DNA of 64,000 bases from Anolis sagrei. Lineage: Eukaryota > Chordata > Lepidosauria > Squamata > Anolidae. The stretch lies in NCBI RefSeq assembly GCF_037176765.1, contig NC_090025.1:142906758-142970757 (forward strand), written 5' to 3'. The notes beneath the pieces are model-generated. The model ran no database searches. It was not told where the DNA came from and saw nothing but the letters and a program-made list of their open reading frames with translations. Position numbers and translations under genes: made by a program. How positions within the stretch are numbered: the stretch's first letter is position 1; every line of letters starts with the position of its first letter. Positions 22,729 through 35,050 of this stretch are shown one piece after another.

Positions 22729-23399
22729 TAGCTGTACCCACCACGTATTGCTGTGGCCAACCTTCCCCCCCCCCCCCTCTTTCTCTCCTTCATTCCTTCC
22801 CTTTTTTTTCTTTCATTCTCTCCTTCCTTCCTTCTCTTCCTCTTCCCTTCCTCCCTCCTTTTTCTTTCCCTTCCTTCCTCTTTCTCTCCTTTCTTCCTTT
22901 TCTATCTATTCTTGGACTGCAACTCCCAGCAGTCCTTCTGACTGATTTATCTATCTATCTCTATCTAATCTATCTATCTGGAGGATTGCTGGGAGTTGCA
23001 GTCCAGGAATAGGAAATTGGAAATATGCAAGGATTGGGATGCTTTCAAAGAAATGCAAGGAAAAGAAAGCTTACAGCTTGGAAGCAGTGCATTTGGATCA
23101 TCCTCCTCTCCTAAAGGGCATGCTCTAGGGGATGCTGGGAGCTGTAGTCTGGAAGAGAGAGTGGATATGCTATTGTGTGCTTTGTTTGCAAGGGGGAGTC
23201 ATTTTGAGTATGCGCTGTAGCGTCTTTTTGCTTTTTTGGCTTTTAAAGTCCCTTCCGCTGTTTTTTTCAGTGTTTTTATGAGTGATGGTCACTTATTGGC
23301 CTGATAGGTGTTTTGTGTTCAAATTTGGTGTCAATTCATCCTGTGGTTTTTGAGTTATGTTAATCCCGCAAATGAACATTACATTTTTATTTATATAGA
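22728..23399 (-). mobile_element. Nonautonomous Helitron with internal microsatellites
   Basis: Minus orientation: TCTATATAAATAAAAATG at 23399 after A, CTAG at 22731-22728 before T, with hairpin CCAC..GTGG nearby. Inside are a C-tract, a long CT/CCTT tract and (TCTA)n flanked by GGACTGCAACTCCCAGCAGTC and its inverse. The same interior recurs at 47418-48138. The proline/leucine-rich open frames here are microsatellite artefacts. Confidence 0.88.
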
Positions 23400-23699
23400 T
23401 TATTATTGACAGAGGATGGTGAATATCGCATCAGAAGATGAGCAAGTATTGTGGGTGATGTGATTAGATCCTGTGACGATACTTCCCAAGTGGATGTGTG
23501 GGCAGAATTAGCATCTGAGTTTGTGGCCTTATTCTGTACCCTTCTTCCATTTCATGCAATGAGCCCTTCTATAGACTGGCAACTGTTTGAGATTGGCAGA
23601 CCATTCATAGGCAAGAAAAGTCTGCCACCAAGAGCTCTTAAGAGGGCAGCATTTTTTTTTCCAGAACAGATTATAGTTAATTGATGATGCATTTCGGTG

Positions 23700-24080
23700 G
23701 TCACAGTAGGAGCTGCATGTAACCACTAGTGGGATTCTCCCACTTCCTGTCTCCAGTTTGTTCTGCAGTTGATTAATCCAGGATACAAGTCTTTCACTTC
23801 ATATAGCTTGATTAATGCTTCTTGCATTTCCATGGGTTTTGACATCCCTATCTTGTAGATTTGAGCAAATGCAATTCTATCAGAGACTTAGCTATAAAAT
23901 ATGGATTTACAAGTATGTCCGGAATGAAAACTGGAGGTATGTAACTGCATGCAGCAATCGATGGGTTTGTAATATAATATAGTGCTTAGATGTTTTTTGG
24001 GTAGCTGTAGAGTGGCATTCAGAAAGTGAACCTCTACATATAGTTCTGTGGATATAAAATGAAAACAGATATTATGTCAT
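23700..24080 (-). mobile_element. Penelope-like element fragment
   Basis: Minus-strand frames read LQLPKKHLSTILYYKPIDCC and SFHSGHTCKSIFYS then SDRIAFAQIYKIGMSKPM, matching the Penelope/Poseidon motif LYRKPTDC..LHASSFHPxHTxKSIxYSQxxRxxRIC. Broken; only a short part of the reverse-transcriptase end. Confidence 0.7.
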
Positions 24081-24769
24081 GGCCAAAAAAAAACTTACAA
24101 CAATTTGTGAAAAAGAATGTATGCACAGAACAACAGCATGTCATGGCATGGTATTTTCCTAACTATCTTGTATTTAAAGTGCTTTGCTTTGTGATTGATA
24201 AATATGGCTTAATTTGCAATTGTTGAAATCTGTGACGAAATGAATATGCTAATTGCACTGAAAACACATTGTTCTAAATGTTTGCTGTGTTCAAACTGTT
24301 TTCCATGTTAAATCAATTTCTTCCCCTCATAGGAGTGATACACACACAATGCAGGCTTTCATCTAGGTGTGTAAATAAATTGCCTCTCCTTTGATTTCTT
24401 TCCACTTGTAAGCAAAGAAATAGAGGGGAATTCATCTTTGTGAGCTTGTGTTATGCAAAATGAAAACAAGAAGTTCACCAAGAGTTCCTTGGAAGAATGC
24501 TCACGATTATATTAGCATTAGCCACAGCAGTAGCAGGGCTTTTTCCTTTTTCCTTTTTTTTATTTTTGCTGAGTTTGGGGAAATGTTTTGGTTTGCTGCT
24601 GGAACTATAAGAAACAACAACAGCAACAATGCTGATGGCTTAGGCAACATTATATATCCTGCCCCATACCTTCAGCTTCAACAATGGCAAAGGACAATAA
24701 CCACATATTTTTAAATGTGTAGAATATTTTTTAAAATGTGCAAATTGCACTTTTGAGGTTGGAGGAGGT

Positions 24770-25290
24770 TGAAAAAGTGCTGGCTTTAGCCTATAAAGCC
24801 CTAAACATTTCTGGCCCAGCTTACCTGTCCGAACATTTCTCCCTCTATGATCCACCTTGGAGGCTAAGATCATCAGGGGAGGCCGTGCTCTTGGTCCCAC
24901 CCCCCTCGCAAGCACAACTGGTGGGGATGAGAGATAGGGCCTTCTCAGTGGTGGCCCCTCGTCTATGGAACTCCCTCCCCATTGAAATTAGATTGACCCC
25001 CTCCCTCTTGACTTTCAGGAAAAAATTAAAAATATGGCTTTGGGACCATGCTTTTGGTCAGTAAATAGGAACAGTGCAATAAGACGACTCGGGTTTTTAA
25101 TGACGACTTGGGTCAGCACTGGAATATGACCTGGATTGTGTGATTTTAATTGGTTTTAATTGGTTTGAATTTTAAAGCATTTGTTTATTTATTGATATGT
25201 ATATGCGGTCTTACATTGTTGCCATTGTAAGGCTGCCCTGAGTCCCCTTCGGTGTAAGAAGGGTGAGATACAAGTGTGGTAAATTAATAC
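24770..25290 (+). mobile_element. L2-like LINE 3' end
   Basis: Plus strand encodes LALAYKALNISGPAYLSEHF, RSSGEAVLLVPPPSQAQLVGMRDRAFS and APRLWNSLPIEIRLTPSLL, the end of an L2/CR1-group ORF2, then a 3'UTR ending CTGCCCTGAGTCCCCTTCGG. Confidence 0.8.
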
Positions 25291-25409
25291 ATAAAAGAAA
25301 AATATATTTCTCCCCCCCTGAAAAATCTCCTCTGAAGAATTTAATCTCACTTCTAGTTTCACTGGTTTCAAGGTGCCGCTTTTGTGGTATAATTTTGCTG
25401 TTAATATAT

Positions 25410-25935
25410 CTTGAAGAAAGCTTACCTGTCCGAACTTATCTCTCCCTATGAACCATCTAGGAGTTTAAGATTGCCTGGGGAGGCCCTTCTCTTGGTCCCG
25501 CCTTCTGCGCAGGCACAACTGGTGGGGATGAGAGACAGGGCCTTCTCAGTGGTGGCCACTTGGCTGTGGAACAAATATCCTCTCGGAATATTAGTTCAGT
25601 CTCCCCCCCCCCCCCCGACCTTCTGTAAAAAAAGTAAAAATGTGGCTTTTTGAGCAAGCCTTTGGAAATCCAGTGCAATAGATAAACACAAAACTATGTG
25701 AAATTGAATTTGAAACGGCCCAGATGATTACTTTGGATAATGAGGCTATTTGTGAAGATGTTGTTTTTTATATATTTTTAAAGGTTTAATATACGTATCT
25801 TATAAGTCTATTTTAAATGCTGTTTTAGTTGCTTATTGTTGAAGGTGTCAAATGGCTTCCTGGTTGTAAAGCCGCCTTGAGTCGTCTCCGGGCTAGAAAA
25901 AGGTGGGGTAAAAATGTCATAAATAAATAAATGTG
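25410..25935 (+). mobile_element. L2-like LINE 3' end, second copy
   Basis: Same protein tail (AYLSELISPYEPSRSLRLPGEALLLVPPSAQAQLVGMRDRAFSVVA) and a 3'UTR ending GCCGCCTTGAGTCGTCTCCGG with an AAATAAAT tail. Adjacent to the copy at 24770. Confidence 0.8.
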
Positions 25936-26382
25936 GAATAGGCTGTTTCCTGACACTTTCAATATGTTTCTTTCTGAAAGAAAACTTGTTCTTGATACTT
26001 CTATCAGATTAATAGAACAAACTTTCTGGGAACGGACTTCTTCCTGGGCCTGTGTAGAAAAACAAATATTACACAGTATCACAATCATGTCTGTGTTTTC
26101 ACAATAGCAAAAACTGACTACAGAAACAAATGAAGCAGTTCAAGCCACTAATGAACAATAGCATACAGGGAAATGCGTGGAAAACTGAAGAAAGATAAAG
26201 CAGAATCTTCATGAATGACGACTAGCTCCCAAAGTCAATTCTCATTTAATTGGTTTTACCATTGCTGTTGTGCTCCATTGCATTGGCAATATAGCATCGA
26301 ATGTTTATAACAATATTTGCTTGAGATGTTTGTTTTAAAAATTAATGGACCAGATTTCAGCATTTCTGTTTGCAGACTATCT

Positions 26383-26600
26383 CAGAGAATCATAGATTTG
26401 GAAGAGACTCCAAGGGCTATGCATACAGTCTAACCCCATTCTGCCATTCAAGAACACACAAATTTCAACAGATGGGCATCCAACCTCTATTTACAAACCT
26501 CCAGAGAAGGAGTTTCTACCATACACTCATACAGCATGTCCCACTGTCAATCAGCTCCTATTGTCAAGGAATTCTTCCCAATTAATAGGTGTCTAATGTG
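26383..26600 (-). mobile_element. CR1 LINE 3' end
   Basis: AGAATCATAGATTTGGAAGAGACT..CAGTCTAACCCCATTCTGCC marks a minus-oriented CR1 terminus. Confidence 0.8.
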
Positions 26601-26689
26601 ACTGAACATTACAATGAAACTTAAAAACAGAGCTCAAAATAGTTTTTTTCCCAGGGGAAAATATAACTATAATTGAAATATGTATATGC

Positions 26690-27475
26690 AACATATTTAA
26701 AAGCAAACTGGATAAAAATGTTCCATAGATGGTACACCACTCCTAAGAAACTATCTTTAATGAACAAGAATACTTCTGATAAATGTTGGAAGGGTTGCCA
26801 TCAAACAGGTACTTTTTATCATATGTGGTGGACGTGTAAAGAAATAGAGAAGTATTGGATGAAAGTACATGAAGAACTACAAAAAAATTTGAAGAGAGTT
26901 TTTAAGAAGAAACCAGAATATTATCTATTGGGATTTACAGATTTGGAATTACAATTAGATGAGAATGAAGATAGACTATTTACCTATGCTACAACAGCGG
27001 CGAGAATATTATTGGCGAAGTCTTGGAAACAGGAAGATATCCCTACCACTGAAGAGTGGTTAGGGAAATTAAGAGAAATAAGAGAAATGGACGAATTAAC
27101 TTTTTTCTTGAAAAAGAATACCGGGAACCCGATAAAGAGGACAGATTGGACTCTATATGAAAATTACGAAAAGGAAATAAATAAATAAGAGGAACACTAT
27201 GAAGTGGATATAATAGAAATATCATTGAGGACACAACACCTGATGGAGAGATGGAAGTCAATTTTTATTTTATATAATTATTTTTTTAATTATTTTTTTC
27301 TTTTTTCTCTTGTTGTTTTTTGTGTGGCTTTTATATTTTTGTATTTTTTGGTGGACTTGGGGGTAGGGGGATGTATTTCTTACTTTTTTCCTACTTTCCT
27401 ATCATCTTTTTTTAATATTCTCCCTCTTTCGATGTTATTCTTAAAACCTTAATAAAAACTATTATAAAAAAGAAA
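26690..27475 (+). mobile_element. L1 LINE ORF2 C-terminus and 3' end
   Basis: The plus strand encodes CWKGCHQTGTFYHMWWTCKE, the L1 carboxyl zinc-knuckle (CxxC..HxxxxC type), continuing to YEKEINK and a stop at 27188. A T-rich 3'UTR and AATAAAAACTATTATAAAAAAG tail follow. 5'-truncated as usual for L1; the remaining frame of about 170 codons is open. Confidence 0.85.
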
Positions 27476-27782
27476 AGAAAATATAAGTCCTTGATTCCTT
27501 TGGTCAGAATAACTGGAAGCTTCTGGGAGTTACAGGCCAAAAATAACTTTTCCAAACTCTGCTTAAAATACATTACACTATAGAATATATTTAAATTTCT
27601 TTTGGATCAAGAGAGGTTTTGGAAGAAAATAATGATTGAAGTATATGCTTAATATGTAAGCAACATGTAATTATTTGCAAAACAAATTGTATTTATTATA
27701 CTGAATAAGAAAAAAGCTTTATGACACCATGACTGTATTCAGATCCCAAAAATGTAAAATATACTTGTGATATTATTATGGT

Positions 27783-28101
27783 AGGGCCCCCTGGTGACGC
27801 AGCAGGTTAAGCTTCTGAACTTGCTGACTGAAAGGTTACTGGTTTGAATCCAGGGAGCGGGGTGTGCTCCCACTATCAGCCCCAGCTTCTGCCAACATAA
27901 CAGTTCGAAAACATGCAAATGTGAGATCAATAGGTGCCGCTCCGATGGGAAGGTAACGGCACTCCGTGTAGTTATGCCAACCACATGACCTTGGAGATGT
28001 CTACAGACAACGCTGTATCTTCGGCTTAGAAATGGAGATGAGCACCAACCCGCAGAGTCGGACACGACTGGACTTAATGTCAGAGGAAACCTTTACTTTA
28101 T
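27783..28101 (+). mobile_element. Sauria SINE
   Basis: tRNA-like head GGGCCCCCTGGTGACGCAGC, body TCTGCCAACATAACAGTTCG, tail CAGAGTCGGACACGACTGG..TTAATGTCAGAGGAAACC then TTTAC. The BovB-like tail is the cleanest in the window. Confidence 0.9.
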
Positions 28102-28108
28102 TACTACG

Positions 28109-28372
28109 ATAATAGGAGCCCCTGTTGGAGCAATCGGTTCAACCCTTGTGCCAGCAGGACTGAAGACCGACAAGTCGGAGGTTCAAATTTGGGGAGAGAA
28201 CAGATGAGGTCCATCTGTCAGCTCCAGCTCCCATGCGGAGGACATGAGAAGCCTCCCACAAGGATGGTAAAACATCAAAACATCCAGACATCCCCTGGGC
28301 AACGTCCTTGCAGACGGCCAATTCTCTCACACCAGAAACAGTTTCTCAAGTCGCTCCTGACACACACAAATA
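28109..28372 (+). mobile_element. tRNA-derived SINE (poly-A type)
   Basis: Directly follows the Sauria SINE. Head GGAGCCCCTGTTGGAGCAATC, tail AAGTCGCTCCTGACACACAC. Confidence 0.85.
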
Positions 28373-28479
28373 ACCTATAGTTATACAATAAATGTAAGTC
28401 AGAGCTTGGTATTCCCTTCCTTCTCCCACAGAACATAAGCCAATTCGCTTTGAACTCACAGAACAGCTTCTGAATCCTG

Positions 28480-28650
28480 GGCTGGATCTATCCTGCCATA
28501 TAACACAGTTTCAGAATGCAGATTAACTGTACGGAACTGGATTATATGGCAGTGTAGATTCATATCATCCAGTTCTATGTAGTTCAGTCTGCATTATATG
28601 AGTCTACACTGACCCCATAATGCCATTCAAATGAAGTGTAGCTGGGGCCT
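28480..28650. mobile_element. Palindromic MITE (..CTGCCATATAA.. type)
   Basis: GGCTGGATCTATCCTGCCATATAACACAG and its inverted partner CAGTGTAGATTCATATCATCCAG, ending GTAGCTGGGGCC. Confidence 0.6.
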
Positions 28651-29123
28651 TGCTGAACCACTATTATTTGCTTCATAGAAATGGGGGGAAATTATAAAAG
28701 CATGCCACATCAGTTCTGAGACCCTCAAGTGTCCTCTGAAAGTCTCAGAGCTGCTGTATACATTCCATACCTGGCTACAGGAACATAGATACTTCTGAAA
28801 CCTTGCCCATTACAGATGGAAGCATGGAACGGCTGTGAAAACGGCTGTACTGTAAGTTAGAGGTGGTATGTATGCAGATCATCAAACCATAAAGGATTGC
28901 AGCCCAAACGTATTTAAAATGTCACTTGGAAATTAAAATGTCAGATTAGCAAACCCATGAGACTGCTTTGTAACAAGGGAGAATGGGGCTATCAGGATTC
29001 CTTATTAAGGAAAGTCTGAACAGCTCTGAGCACAAAGAGCCTGCTGAAAATTACAAACCAGAATAGAAGGGACTGTACAAGGTTGCCATCTAGTGGAATG
29101 GAAAACAATGCAAAGTTCTAGTA

Positions 29124-29440
29124 CAGGTTGAACATCATTTTTTTGGAAATGCTTGAGTATTTGGGCTTGGGGAATTTTTAGGGAAGGTGGAGATTTTGGA
29201 ATACCTGTATTTGCATATGCATACATAATGAAATATCTTCAAGATGGGGCACAAGTCTAAACACAATATTCATTTATGTTTGATATGCAACTTGTACACC
29301 AAGCCTGAAAATATTTTTATACACAACATTTTTTATTAATTTTGTTCATGGAACAAAGCATTGGAAAACAAAGGTGTCACTATTTCAGCCCCCCATGTGG
29401 ACAATTTCAGATTTTGGAATATTTTGGATTCAACCTGTTT
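29124..29440. mobile_element. Tigger/MER2-like DNA transposon
   Basis: ACAGGTTGAACATC at the left and GATTCAACCTGTT at the right are inverted. The interior CATTTATGTTTGATATGCAAC and GTGTCACTATTTCAGCC.CCATG is shared with the other copies. Confidence 0.75.
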
Positions 29441-29695
29441 TTATCCTAACCATATAATAAGAGATTGTATACAGGTTTAGATGTTCTGTTGCTTAATCTT
29501 AGTGGAACTTGCTTTTGAGTAAAAATATGTGGAGTAAACAGAGGACATTAATTTTACTCACTCTTTCTTAAGGAGGTAAATAATTATAACAGAATACAAT
29601 GCTAAAATAAGACAGTGTTTATATTTAATATTACAAGTTTAACTTTTTTCTATTTTAAAAAATGGTAATTCCAAATAGGACATTGTTCATCCAAA

Positions 29696-29954
29696 CAGTG
29701 GTTCCCAATCTGTGGTCTGTGGACCATCACTGGTCTGCAAGAACAAAAATATGCTTTATCCATTGCAATTTTCTCAATCAGCATCCCAAATAACCAAACC
29801 GAATCTAAAGTTGACCAGAAATAGATTCGGAACGCTTTTGGTGCTAATGTTAGAGAATGATCCCTGGTCAAAGTGGTCCCTGGTCAAGTCGTCCATGGTC
29901 AAAGTGGTTCCTAGTCTAGTGGTTCCTAGTCAAAAAGAAGGTTGGGAACCACTG
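29696..29954. mobile_element. hAT nonautonomous element
   Basis: CAGTGGTTCCCAATCTGTGG at the left; GTTGGGAACCACTG at the right. The interior has repeated GGTCCCTGGTCAAGT units shared with copies at 32278, 38664 and 54137. Confidence 0.8.
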
Positions 29955-29959
29955 GTTCA

Positions 29960-32135
29960 AAGGAATACTTTGATGAAATGGCTAACATTTTTCAACAACT
30001 TAATGCTAAGTGGGAAAAGATTGCAGATTGTCAAAAATGGATTGTAAGACCAGGAAGATTATGAAACATATCACAATACAAAACTCACCTGTTTGTTTGG
30101 TTTTTTTCCATTATGATAAGTAGCTCCCATTCAACAGAACAAGCAAGAACATTTTGTTTATTAGATTGTTTGTTTATGTCCTACCTTTAACCAATCATGG
30201 TATTCAAAACCAGAGAAAAAGTATGAGCCAGTATTGAATTGGAATAGGAATAGAATATCCCTTCATCCCTTTTTAAAAATATAGTTATATTTTTTTGAGT
30301 CCCAATATTGGAGAAAGGTTGGATAAAATTAAGAAAGAAAGACTTCTCCCCAGTAGATGAACAAGCTATTGCCATTCTGCAGTTAAGTACTGAGCATAAA
30401 ATTACCATGGGGATCTTTTAGGTGGGAACTTTCTAATACTACCAATCAAGACACACCATTGCTTCTCTATCATTTGTTTCCACCCACTATTTTTCTTTCT
30501 GTTTTCTCCTTTTTTGATTTTTACTTTTCTTTAGAGGGTGAAAAGAAAAGATAGACAAAACAAGAAAAAAAAAACAAGAGAAATGGAAGACCACAATTCT
30601 GACACCACCACATTCACCACCTTAGTACAGTGGTCTGCCAAATTTTATGTTTTTCATGTACTTACACGTTACATCCAGACAATCTCAAGCTCCTCCTTCC
30701 CTACCCACTCACACACACTCTTTCTCCCCCTTGTGGCATTACTTTGAGATGCACACTTTAATAATAATGCAATTGTCATCACTGCCACTACTGTTATCAT
30801 CTTTATTCATAAGCTCTTTAAACCCAAAATAGGGATTCGATTTTTATTTTTATTTGTTGGACAATTATAGATGCTGTTATCATCACCCACCAGTCTTGAA
30901 GTCTTACAGCTTCATATGGCTTTGCATGTGCAATTATTTAAAATATGCAGTAGCATAATGTCCATATTTGGGAAAGCTCATTTGTTATATTACTAGATGG
31001 CACAGCTAACAAGGTGCCCAGTGCAAGTCAGTGTGTATTATGCATCAAACGCTTCTTCCAGTGTCCTGTTACATGCCTCTGCAGTTCAGAAAATAGCTTT
31101 CTTAACTACTCTACTACATAGTTAAGTATTTATAAAATTATATAATCTAATAGGTTATATAGGATTTCGTCAATCATCACTATTGTTATTATCTTTATTT
31201 AAACTCTCTCTTTTGCACAAGATTAGAGTTCAGTGGGGTTTTTTCTTGTTTATGCCATCCTACTTTTTGCACAACTCAAGTATTGCTATAAATGTGTTAG
31301 TAAGATCAAAAGGTAGTGTTGTAAAGATGGACATTTATAACCACAATCCTGTACTTATTTACCTGAGAGTAAATCAGTGGGATGTGGTCCTCAGTGGGTA
31401 TGTCTAGGATCATGCTGTCAATACACTATATTGCTGTCGTATCCAATTCGCCATGCCTCTGTGAACTTCTGCCAGATTTCTGCTGTTCTAAGCAGACATT
31501 CTTATTTTAGTCAATTGAGCTTCACAAATTTACATCATGCAGAACTTGGACTTTGTTGTTATTGTTAGAGCTAGGAAGTGAAATCAATTTCCCTTCTTGT
31601 CAAAACATGCTGTTCAATCAATGTCATTTCTTCAGAAGCAGCAGTTCCTTGTGATTACAGAGTTTAAGTTACCTCTTTTCTGAGCAAGATAAAAGCCTCT
31701 GCTGATTTTATGCAGAAACGCAACACTGAGGTGACAAAATGAGTTGACAGTTTGGCATTGATGGCGGATGGGTCATTATTTAAGCTTGTTCATCTTTTCA
31801 TTGAAAATAAACCGGAAAAGATGGGTTTTCTTATACTCGTAAGATTGACAGAGTCACATGTTTAAAATAGGACATAGGAGCAAACACATGGATTGAAAGT
31901 AATGTCCTGAAGTGAGTAGACATCTCTATCACACCCCCTTTTTTAACTTCTTCCATTTCCCAGCAGACAAGATCTACTTCCTTAATATAAATTCCACTTA
32001 TATTATTCATATTTTGAAAATCGCATTGTTGATATTTTTGAATATTTCAGTCCTTTACAATAATTTAGCTTATATGATGCCTTGTTGAAATGTGAGGAGA
32101 AAAAAAATTCCGTAAGAACTTGCACATATCTCAGA
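29960..32135. other. Intergenic, little recognised
   Basis: AT-rich sequence. A fragment at about 31336-31420 (ACAATCCTGTACTTATTTACCTGAGAGTAAATCAGTGGG) resembles a common reptile MITE half. No exon recognised, and none of IL26 in particular. Confidence 0.4.
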
Positions 32136-32143
32136 TATTAAAC

Positions 32144-32269
32144 CAGTGGGTCCCAAACATTGGTCCTCTAGATGTTTTGAATCTCAGCTTCCAGACCATT
32201 GGCCAAGCAGCTTCATGGCTTTTAGAGTTGAAGTCGGGAGTGGGTGCAGGCAAAGTTTGGGAACCATTG
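32144..32269. mobile_element. Small hAT MITE
   Basis: CAGTGGGTCCCAAAC..TTTGGGAACCATTG termini. TATTAAAC lies on the left and TATTAAAT on the right as 8-base target duplications. Confidence 0.75.
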
Positions 32270-32277
32270 TATTAAAT

Positions 32278-32748
32278 CAGTGGTTCCCAACCTGTGGTTC
32301 ATGGACCACCAGTGGTTCGCAAGAACAAAAATATAGTCCGCGGCCTCACTGTTACTACACCATTACCTCAAAACCATGCAGCAACAAGAACGAGTGGTCT
32401 CACGAAACCCTCTTATAGTGCCAAAGCAATGGGCATGCTGGGAGGGGGAGAGGCTAACTACCCACAAAAGATTACTATTACCACATCAGCTCTAGATTAT
32501 TAAATATGGTTTGCTGTGCATGAGCAGATGGCGACTACAGGATGACATACGTTCTTTATCAGAAACTAGAGCTGATATGTTCTATCAAATGCAGTTTTCT
32601 GAATCAGCACCCCAAATAACCAACCCGAATCTAAAGTTGACCAAAAACTGATTCATAACCCTTTTGGTACTAATGTTGGAGAACAATCCCTGGTCAAAGT
32701 GGTCCCTGGCCAAGTGGTCTTTGGTCAAAAAAAGGTTGGGAACCACTG
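32278..32748. mobile_element. hAT nonautonomous element
   Basis: CAGTGGTTCCCAACCTGTGG..AGGTTGGGAACCACTG termini; target duplications TATTAAAT (32270-32277) and TATTAAAC (32749-32756). Abuts the smaller hAT at 32144. Confidence 0.85.
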
Positions 32749-32759
32749 TATTAAACCAA

Positions 32760-33725
32760 TAGGGAATCAATGCCAAAGACAGCCTCTAATTGTCAAAGTA
32801 ATTCTGAAAGAACCTTGCACCAAAACCATGTATGGCTTTAAAGATCAAAACCAACACTTTGTACTTTGCTCAGAAACTAATTGGCAACCATGGAATGACT
32901 TTAATATGACAGTAATAAGCTCACTTCTTCACTCCTAGATGTTCCTGTAACCAATCTGGCTGCCATGCTTTGGACTAATTGGTGTTTCTGAACATTAAGA
33001 GTCCGCCCCGCCCCCCCCCCCCCCAATGCAAATTTGTCTTGCAGAATCCATACAAATGTAGATCTACAATGTACAGTATTATCACCTGCACAGTAGGAAA
33101 TCATTTCCTCAGATTTCAGGCACACATTCTTTTTGATTATATCTTCAAAGAAACATCTGTGGCAGAATTTCAGCTTTCTGGAGGGAAGCTCAGGAATTAG
33201 AAGAAGAGGCCATTTTAGCAGTCTTCCCAGCACGTTGAAGTTCAGTGTATTGAGAAAGTTTGCACTGATTCAATCTTTTTGAGTAAGTGTTTAAACATTC
33301 AACTACTCGCCACCCCCACTACAACCACATGTTTCCATCCTACATTTGTATGCAAGGCTTTCCCAAGGAAATATTCAAAATGTGCAAATTAGACCTAAAT
33401 ATTCTCAAATCTTCTAGCAGCAGAAGCCAGAACATTTAGAAATGTCAAGCGTTTGGAGAGATTCTGGGTTGCTCAATAATCCCATAAATGTTATACTGTA
33501 GAGATCCTGTTTCTCAGACATGCTGCCGACTCAGCAGGATGTGGGATTTCTATTCAATAAATTGTTCGTCAATAGCTGTGCAAAGTGAGATTAAATCCTT
33601 TTGAAGTTTCCCCAGCTTGTCATGGAGGCTGTATCCTCTATGGAAAGGGGTACTTCAAACACCCCAATTGCATGTCCTATCATACATAACCACAGCCTTT
33701 CAGATAGAAAGAGAGGGCTTTGTTT
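32760..33725. other. Intergenic, nothing firm
   Basis: Resembles degraded LINE sequence in places (AACCAATCTGGCTGCCATGC near 32950) plus a C-tract at about 33006-33024. No gene recognised. Confidence 0.35.
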
Positions 33726-33729
33726 AAGG

Positions 33730-34010
33730 CAGCGTTCTCAAACTGGGGGTTGGGACCCCTTAGGGGGATTGCGAGGGGGTGTTGGAGGGATCACCAAAGA
33801 CCATCAGAAAACACAGTATTTTTTGTTGGTCATGGGGGTTCTGTGTGGGAAGTTTGACCCAATTCTATTGTTGGTGAGGTTCAGAATGCTCTTTGATTTT
33901 AGGTTAACTATAAATCCCACCAACTACAACTCCCAAATGTCAAGGTCTATTTTACCCAAACTCCACCAGTGTTCACATTTGGGTATATTGAGTATCCGTG
34001 CCAAAGTCTC
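33730..34010 (-). mobile_element. hAT-like element sharing a module with the Helitron
   Basis: Begins CAGCGTTCTCAAACTGGGGG (hAT style). About 33830-33990 is the reverse complement of Helitron interior sequence at 12240-12700 (GGTTCAGAATGCTC, AACTACAACTCCCAAATGTC, TTTACCCAAACTCCACCAGTG). Confidence 0.6.
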
Positions 34011-34924
34011 ACCAAGAAATCTCTTGAAGAGAGCCCTTATACATTAGAATCAAAGGCACGTCATCACATCAACAGTGGTCATAATTAGAAACACATGTTC
34101 ACAAACATACCACTTGAAATGTGTGATGAAATGTATTTTCATGTAAGTGTTATTACACAAATGAAGGAAGTAATGAAGAAGATGCTCATTGTTGAGATGT
34201 GACACAGAAAGGCAAATGTATGGCAATGAATTTTAAGTAATGGAACAAATCTCTTGTTGAACAGAATTTATTATTATTCAATGAATACCCACATGGGTGA
34301 AATCAACACATCAAAAACAGATTGTAAATTACAGGTAGACTGAGATCATATCGATTACAGCAGAAAATCAACAACTTGACACATTATAAACATATCTGAT
34401 AAATATATATTTTGTTCATATAAATTATGCTTATAAAATATAACATTATATAAATTATCATTAAATAGTCAATATCTGCAATGGTTTTATCTAAAATAAC
34501 ATACTTTTTCCCCTGAGGATGATAAGATTTAGTCAAGCTTTTTTCCCCCAAAATACTGGACAAACTAGAAATAATAATAATTGCATAACTATGAGAAAAT
34601 TCTCCTTTGAGTCTGGCATAATGTTTTCTGTTTTGACCTTCCCCAGTCTGGTGACTCTAGATGGTTGGGTCTATAGCTTTTTCACCTCATGGCCATATAG
34701 ACTGGGCAAAACTGCTCTCTTTTGTTTTTATTTTTTTAGGAACTTAACTTTTATCAAGAGATGTTATGCTTTGCTCCATTGTCCTAAAGGAAGAAATGAG
34801 GTCTATTGAAATCTAGTTTAGTATCAAGCTTCCTCATCAGCCACAAATTCCTTGGCAGAGGGGCACAAGGCTTCTGGGCTCAGTGCTAATCCCAGAATGA
34901 AAAGGTGTTCAATGTTCATATGGT

Positions 34925-35050
34925 TGTTCTGCATGAGGAATGAAGAACCTGGGACCCTCTAGATTCTGCTGGACTAAAGATCCCATTATTTCCAACCACT
35001 AAGTGGATCTGGTGGGAGTTGGAGTCCAACAAAATGTCAAGGGGTGCAGG
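34925..35050. mobile_element. Small degraded MITE
   Basis: GGGACCCTCTAGATTCTGCTGGACT..GGTGGGAGTTGGAGTCCAAC form rough inverted halves. Confidence 0.4.

Noticed and set aside
22653-23012. Long leucine/proline-rich frame of about 119 codons
   Set aside because: It is the translation of (ATT)n, C-tract, CT-rich and (TCTA)n arrays across a Helitron boundary, not a gene. The similar frames at 47369-47984 are the same artefact.
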